This document shows, piece after piece, positions 61,109 to 64,000 of a stretch of DNA of 64,000 nt. Numbering within the stretch: the stretch's first letter is position 1; the number at the start of each line of letters is the position of its first letter. Location: positions 248,001 to 312,000 of the forward strand of contig FNAW01000002.1 in the NCBI GenBank assembly GCA_900102115.1. The letters are read 5' to 3'. This DNA comes from Blastococcus fimeti. Lineage in GTDB: Bacteria; Actinomycetota; Actinomycetes; Mycobacteriales; Geodermatophilaceae. The translations under genes were made by a program, and so were the position numbers. Below the pieces are notes generated by a model, which was given only the letters and a program-made list of their open reading frames with translations, was not told the origin of the DNA and searched no databases.

Positions 61109-61597
61109 GTGGCTGCGCTCCAGGTCCGTGCGGCGGTCCCCACCGACGCCGACGCGGTCGAGGACTACCACCACCGCTGCTTCCTGACGACGTACGCCGC
61201 CCAGCTGCACGCCGGTGAGTTCGGCGCCCCGGACCGTGCGGGCACCCGGCAGCAGCTCCACGACTGGTTCCTGCCCGGCTCCGGCGTCGCGACGCGGGTG
61301 GTCGTCCTGGAGGGCGTGCCGATCGGGCACGTGTCGGTCAGCGGGCACCGGCTGCTGCACCTGTTCGTCGACCCGGTCCACCACCGCACGGGTCTCGGCC
61401 GGGACCTCCTCGCCCAGGGCGAGGCGATGATCGCTGCCCTCGGCCATCCGGACCTCGAGCTCCACGCACGGGTCGAGAACCTCTCCGCGATCTCGTTCTA
61501 CGAGCACGCCGGATGGCGGCGGACCGGCCGCCTGATCCGCACGGTCGAGCACGGCATCAGCTACGACGAGCAGGTGCTCGTCAAGCACTGCTCCTAG
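61109..61597 (+). CDS. GNAT family N-acetyltransferase
   Basis: About 162 residues, single GNAT domain. VRAAVPTDADAVEDYHHRCF begins the fold; HVSVSGHRLLHLFVDPVHHRTGLGRDLLAQGEAMI is motif A with the acetyl-CoA pyrophosphate loop R-x-G-L-G; VENLSAISFYEHAGWRRTGRLIR is motif B. Target unknown. GTG 61109 is chosen from the domain boundary, as its ribosome site is weak (GAGAG directly adjacent). ATG 61067 would add 14 residues without a better site. Divergent from the AI-2E permease gene. Confidence 0.85.
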   Translation: MAALQVRAAVPTDADAVEDYHHRCFLTTYAAQLHAGEFGAPDRAGTRQQLHDWFLPGSGVATRVVVLEGVPIGHVSVSGHRLLHLFVDPVHHRTGLGRDLLAQGEAMIAALGHPDLELHARVENLSAISFYEHAGWRRTGRLIRTVEHGISYDEQVLVKHCS

Positions 61598-61622
61598 CGC
61601 GAGAATTGTCGTACCCCGCACG

Positions 61623-61634
61623 TATGTTCGAAGA
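61623..61634 (+). promoter_or_regulatory. -10 element for probable leaderless DUF222/HNH mRNA
   Basis: TATGTT at 61623-61628 lies seven bases before the ATG at 61635, so transcription should start at or next to the start codon. There is no Shine-Dalgarno sequence, consistent with a leaderless mRNA. No proper -35 is seen. Confidence 0.5.
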
Positions 61635-63143
61635 ATGACGGTGACCGAGGATCAGCCCGAGGCTGGGCTGGTCGAGTGGTGGTTGCACCAGCCGCCGTCG
61701 GTCGGCCGGTTCCCGATCGAGCTGCTCGCGTCCGAGGAGAAGGCGCTCGAGCTTCAGCGGGTGCAGGCCCGCAAGGCGATGGACGACGCCTACGAGGCGG
61801 AGCTGCTCCTGTCACTCGCCGCGGATCGCCCGGACACCGACGACCCGCCGCCGGGGCATCCCGGTGCCCGCCGGCGGAGTCAGTGTTCGCCGGTGCCGGG
61901 GACGTCGGAGTTCCTGCCCGACGAGGCGGCGATGGTGCTCAACTGCGGGCGCCCGCACGCCACGGACCTGTTGTCCGACGCCTACCAGCTGGTGGAGCGG
62001 ATGCCGTCGGTGCACGCCGAGCGGGCGGCGGGGCGGCTGGATGGCTACCGGGCGCGGATCTTCGCCGACGTGCTGGGCACCGCCTCCGACCAGGTGATCG
62101 CTGTCGTCGTGCCGGAGATCCTGCCGGCTGCGGCGGGCTGGTCGGCGGGGAAGCTGCGCAAGCGGCTGATCGCCGCCGCGGTCGCCGCCGATCAGGAGTT
62201 CGCCGAGCGGCGCCGGATCGAGGCCGAGCGCCGCGCCGCGGTGCGGCTGTACCCGACCGCGGATGGGATGTCGGCGCTCACGACCGAGGCACCGGCGGCG
62301 GTGGCGGCGGCGATGTGGTCGGTCATCGACCAGGCCGCCCAGCTCGCCAGGACCGCGGGCGACGACCGGCCCATCGGCGTGCTGCGCGCCGAGGCCCACG
62401 CCGCGCGCTTGCTCGGCACACAGGATGGCAGCCCAGCCATGACCGGGCACCTCACGATCACCGCGCCACTGTCCGGGCTACACGCGCCCGGTCACGAGGC
62501 GACGAATCCAGGTGCCAGCGCGCCGCAGGCCTGCCCCGAAGACTCCGTGCCGACGGTGGCCGGAACTCCGATCACGTCGGCGCACCTCCGCAAACTCCTC
62601 GCGCAGCTGAACGCGCTCGGCGTGCAGGCACCCGCCGGCGGCAGCCTCGCGCTGGCCCTCACCGACGACGACGGCGCCCTGCTGGCCACGGTCACGCCCG
62701 CCGAGCTGGCCCGCCTCGCCGCCCGCGGCTGCACCCATCACGGCCGCGAGGCTGACTGCGACTGCCCGGTCCTCGGCCCACCACCCGAGGTCCCCGGCTA
62801 CAGCCACACCGCCGCCCAGGAACGCTTCCTCCGACTGCGCGACCGCACCTGCCGCCACCCCGGCTGCGGCCAACCCGCCGGCCGCACCGACGCCGACCAC
62901 GTCGTGCCCTACGACTGCGGCGGCAGAACCAGCTGCGACAACCTCTGCTGCCTGTGCCGCAGCCACCACCGCCTCAAGACCTTCGCCCGCGGCTGGCGCT
63001 TCCAGATGGACGCCGACGGCACCCTGCGGGTGACCACCCCGTCGGGCATCACGAGGAGCACCCGACCACCCGGCCTCCACGAGCAACGCGCACTCCCGCC
63101 GCCGAGGCACAGCCCGGTCGACGAGAGCCCGCCACCGTTCTGA
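61635..63143 (+). CDS. DUF222 / HNH endonuclease domain protein
   Basis: 502 residues. The N-terminal two thirds are DUF222 (the 13E12-repeat type common in actinobacteria): EFLPDEAAMVLNCGRPHATDLLSDAYQLVERMPSVHAERAAGRLDGYRARIFADVL and IEAERRAAVRLYPTADGMSALT. The C-terminal HNH nuclease has zinc-binding cysteines and the catalytic DADHVVPYDCGGRTSCDNLCCLCRSHHRLK (H...N...H). Multi-copy in related genomes; biological role unknown, perhaps mobile-DNA-related. GC and codon use look like the neighbours. No partner gene is linked. Confidence 0.92.
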   Translation: MTVTEDQPEAGLVEWWLHQPPSVGRFPIELLASEEKALELQRVQARKAMDDAYEAELLLSLAADRPDTDDPPPGHPGARRRSQCSPVPGTSEFLPDEAAMVLNCGRPHATDLLSDAYQLVERMPSVHAERAAGRLDGYRARIFADVLGTASDQVIAVVVPEILPAAAGWSAGKLRKRLIAAAVAADQEFAERRRIEAERRAAVRLYPTADGMSALTTEAPAAVAAAMWSVIDQAAQLARTAGDDRPIGVLRAEAHAARLLGTQDGSPAMTGHLTITAPLSGLHAPGHEATNPGASAPQACPEDSVPTVAGTPITSAHLRKLLAQLNALGVQAPAGGSLALALTDDDGALLATVTPAELARLAARGCTHHGREADCDCPVLGPPPEVPGYSHTAAQERFLRLRDRTCRHPGCGQPAGRTDADHVVPYDCGGRTSCDNLCCLCRSHHRLKTFARGWRFQMDADGTLRVTTPSGITRSTRPPGLHEQRALPPPRHSPVDESPPPF

Positions 63144-63176
63144 CCGGTGTCCGGGAATCCGAGCAGTGCCCGGGGA

Positions 63177-63575
63177 TCAGCGGGGCGCGTCCAGGAGCTC
63201 GGTCATCGCCGTGAGGCCGAAGAACTGGGCCGTCATGCGGGCGGTCATCTCGCCCAGGTCGGGGTCGGCACCGGCGGCCAGCAGGTGCCGCACGGCATCC
63301 GTCGCCTGCTTGAACACCGCCGCGGCCAGGGCTGTCTGCCCCTTGTCGTTCTGTCGGGCGTGGTCGGCGCCGCGCTCGAGCAGCGCCGCGACCGTGTCGC
63401 CGTGGGAGTAGTAGGCGGCCAGCAGCAGGAGCGTGTCCCCCGCGGTGTTCGTCAGGTCGACCGGAACACCGGCGTCGACGAAGGCGGCCAGCTCCTCGGT
63501 GGACCCCTGACGGGCCAGGTCGAACAGGTGACCGGCCGGAACGGTGCCGGTGGACGGGCTGCCTCCGCTGCTCAT
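63177..63575 (-). CDS. ankyrin-repeat protein
   Basis: 132 residues with about three to four ankyrin repeats: LFDLARQGSTEELAAFVDAGVPVDLTNTAG, DTLLLLAAYYSHGDTVAALLERGADHARQNDKG, QTALAAAVFKQATDAVRHLLAAGADPDL, and TAQFFGLTAMTELLDAP. No signal peptide; a cytosolic protein-binding module. ATG 63575 has AGGG eight bases upstream. It is a clear paralogue of the next gene, 50 bases upstream on the same strand, so the pair is a tandem duplication. Confidence 0.92.
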   Translation of the reverse strand: MSSGGSPSTGTVPAGHLFDLARQGSTEELAAFVDAGVPVDLTNTAGDTLLLLAAYYSHGDTVAALLERGADHARQNDKGQTALAAAVFKQATDAVRHLLAAGADPDLGEMTARMTAQFFGLTAMTELLDAPR

Positions 63576-63625
63576 GGCACGCACCCTAGGAGGGGCCGGC
63601 GCGGCCGCGGTAGTGCGGGCTCGGG

Positions 63626-64000
63626 TCAGCGAGCGGCGTCGAGCAGCTCCAGCATCGCCGTGAGTCCGAAGAACTGCGCCGTCGTCCGGGCGCTCTGGCC
63701 ACCCAGGTCCGGATCCGCCCCGGCAGCCAGCAGGTGCCCGACGGCCTCGGCGGACTGCTTGAAGGCGGCCGCACCCAGCGCCGTCTGCCCCTTGTCGTTC
63801 ACCCTGGCGTGGTCCGCACCCCGGGCCAGCAGGGCCGCCACCGTGTCGGCCTGGCCGTAGTAGGCGGCCAGCAGCAGCAGGGTGTCGCCCTTGTCGTTGG
63901 TGAGGTTCACCGGCACGCCGGCGTCCACGAAGGCCACCAGCTCGTCGGTGTGACCGAACCGCGCCAGGTCGAACACCCGCCCGGCCAGCTCGATGACCTC
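63626..64000 (-). CDS. ankyrin-repeat protein, truncated by window end
   Basis: At least 124 residues; the N-terminus lies beyond 64000. Ankyrin repeats VFDLARFGHTDELVAFVDAGVPVNLTNDKG, DTLLLLAAYYGQADTVAALLARGADHARVNDKG and QTALGAAAFKQSAEAVGHLLAAGADPDL, with the terminal TAQFFGLTAMLELLDAAR, align with the neighbouring gene throughout. The extra upstream residues EVIELAG show that the N-terminus of this copy differs. Same strand, 50 bases from the paralogue, so one operon is likely. Confidence 0.9.
   Translation of the reverse strand, partial: EVIELAGRVFDLARFGHTDELVAFVDAGVPVNLTNDKGDTLLLLAAYYGQADTVAALLARGADHARVNDKGQTALGAAAFKQSAEAVGHLLAAGADPDLGGQSARTTAQFFGLTAMLELLDAAR

Noticed and set aside
1..64000. 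tRNA, rRNA, insertion sequences, prophage or integrase genes
   Set aside because: I scanned for clover-leaf arms, CCA-like ends, transposase or integrase motifs and flanking repeats and found none that I can support. A tRNAscan and ISfinder search would decide.

Overview
The window is 64 kb of very GC-rich chromosomal DNA from an actinobacterium. Gene density, frequent GTG starts, 4-bp ATGA/GTGA overlaps, a DUF222/HNH endonuclease, DUF5709, universal stress proteins, UBP-type zinc finger and short intergenic palindromes together suggest the Geodermatophilaceae (Blastococcus, Geodermatophilus, Modestobacter). That family placement is inference from content, not from a marker gene. I see no rRNA, tRNA, CRISPR array, insertion sequence, prophage or plasmid origin; it reads as core chromosome with lineage-specific pieces.

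Layout. 1-7 kb: a truncated methyltransferase, release factor 3 (prfC), then a redox/signalling cluster: a histidine kinase with a cyclic-nucleotide-binding-like domain, a response regulator fused to a thioredoxin-reductase-like flavoprotein that has lost its redox cysteines, DUF5709, and a divergent UBP zinc-finger protein. 7-12.5 kb: succinate-semialdehyde dehydrogenase, a mannitol-dehydrogenase-family enzyme, and a PimC/PimD-like acyl-CoA dehydrogenase pair. 12.5-22 kb: three tandem 23-bp palindromic repeats, a coupled HDOD and PAS-GGDEF-EAL pair, an LRR lipoprotein that seems to start at CTG, NAD(P) transhydrogenase (pntAB), and a MEDS-STAS / MEDS-ATPase pair. 22-31 kb: a GH3 lipoprotein, DUF72, a secreted transglycosylase under a c-di-AMP riboswitch, an EthA/EthR-like monooxygenase-repressor module with an SDR and a methyltransferase, a universal stress protein and a DivIVA-like coiled-coil protein. 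31-36 kb: a luciferase-like monooxygenase with its FMN reductase, a glutamate-synthase-like protein and an MFS transporter.

36-46 kb is a cell-envelope locus: DUF4185 lipoprotein, the 1415-residue arabinofuranosyltransferase AftD, a DUF3068 membrane protein, a methyltransferase, a GT4 glycosyltransferase and a flippase. Its gene content resembles the mycobacterial Rv0224c-Rv0236c region. 46-55 kb is a stress/carbon cluster: universal stress proteins flank phosphoketolase and acetate kinase, and a divergent stress protein is coupled to a large FAD/Fe-S D-lactate-type dehydrogenase. 55-64 kb: SGNH hydrolase, a DHA2 drug exporter with its TetR repressor and operator array, a FabG-like SDR, DUF350, an AI-2E-family permease, a GNAT acetyltransferase, a DUF222/HNH protein and two tandem ankyrin-repeat paralogues, the last cut by the window end.

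Themes: second-messenger and redox signalling (c-di-GMP, c-di-AMP, CNB domain, REC-flavoprotein), redox balance (PntAB, flavoproteins, lactate dehydrogenase) and wall building. The least-explained pieces are the cysteine-less flavoprotein signalling cluster and three families of intergenic palindromes.
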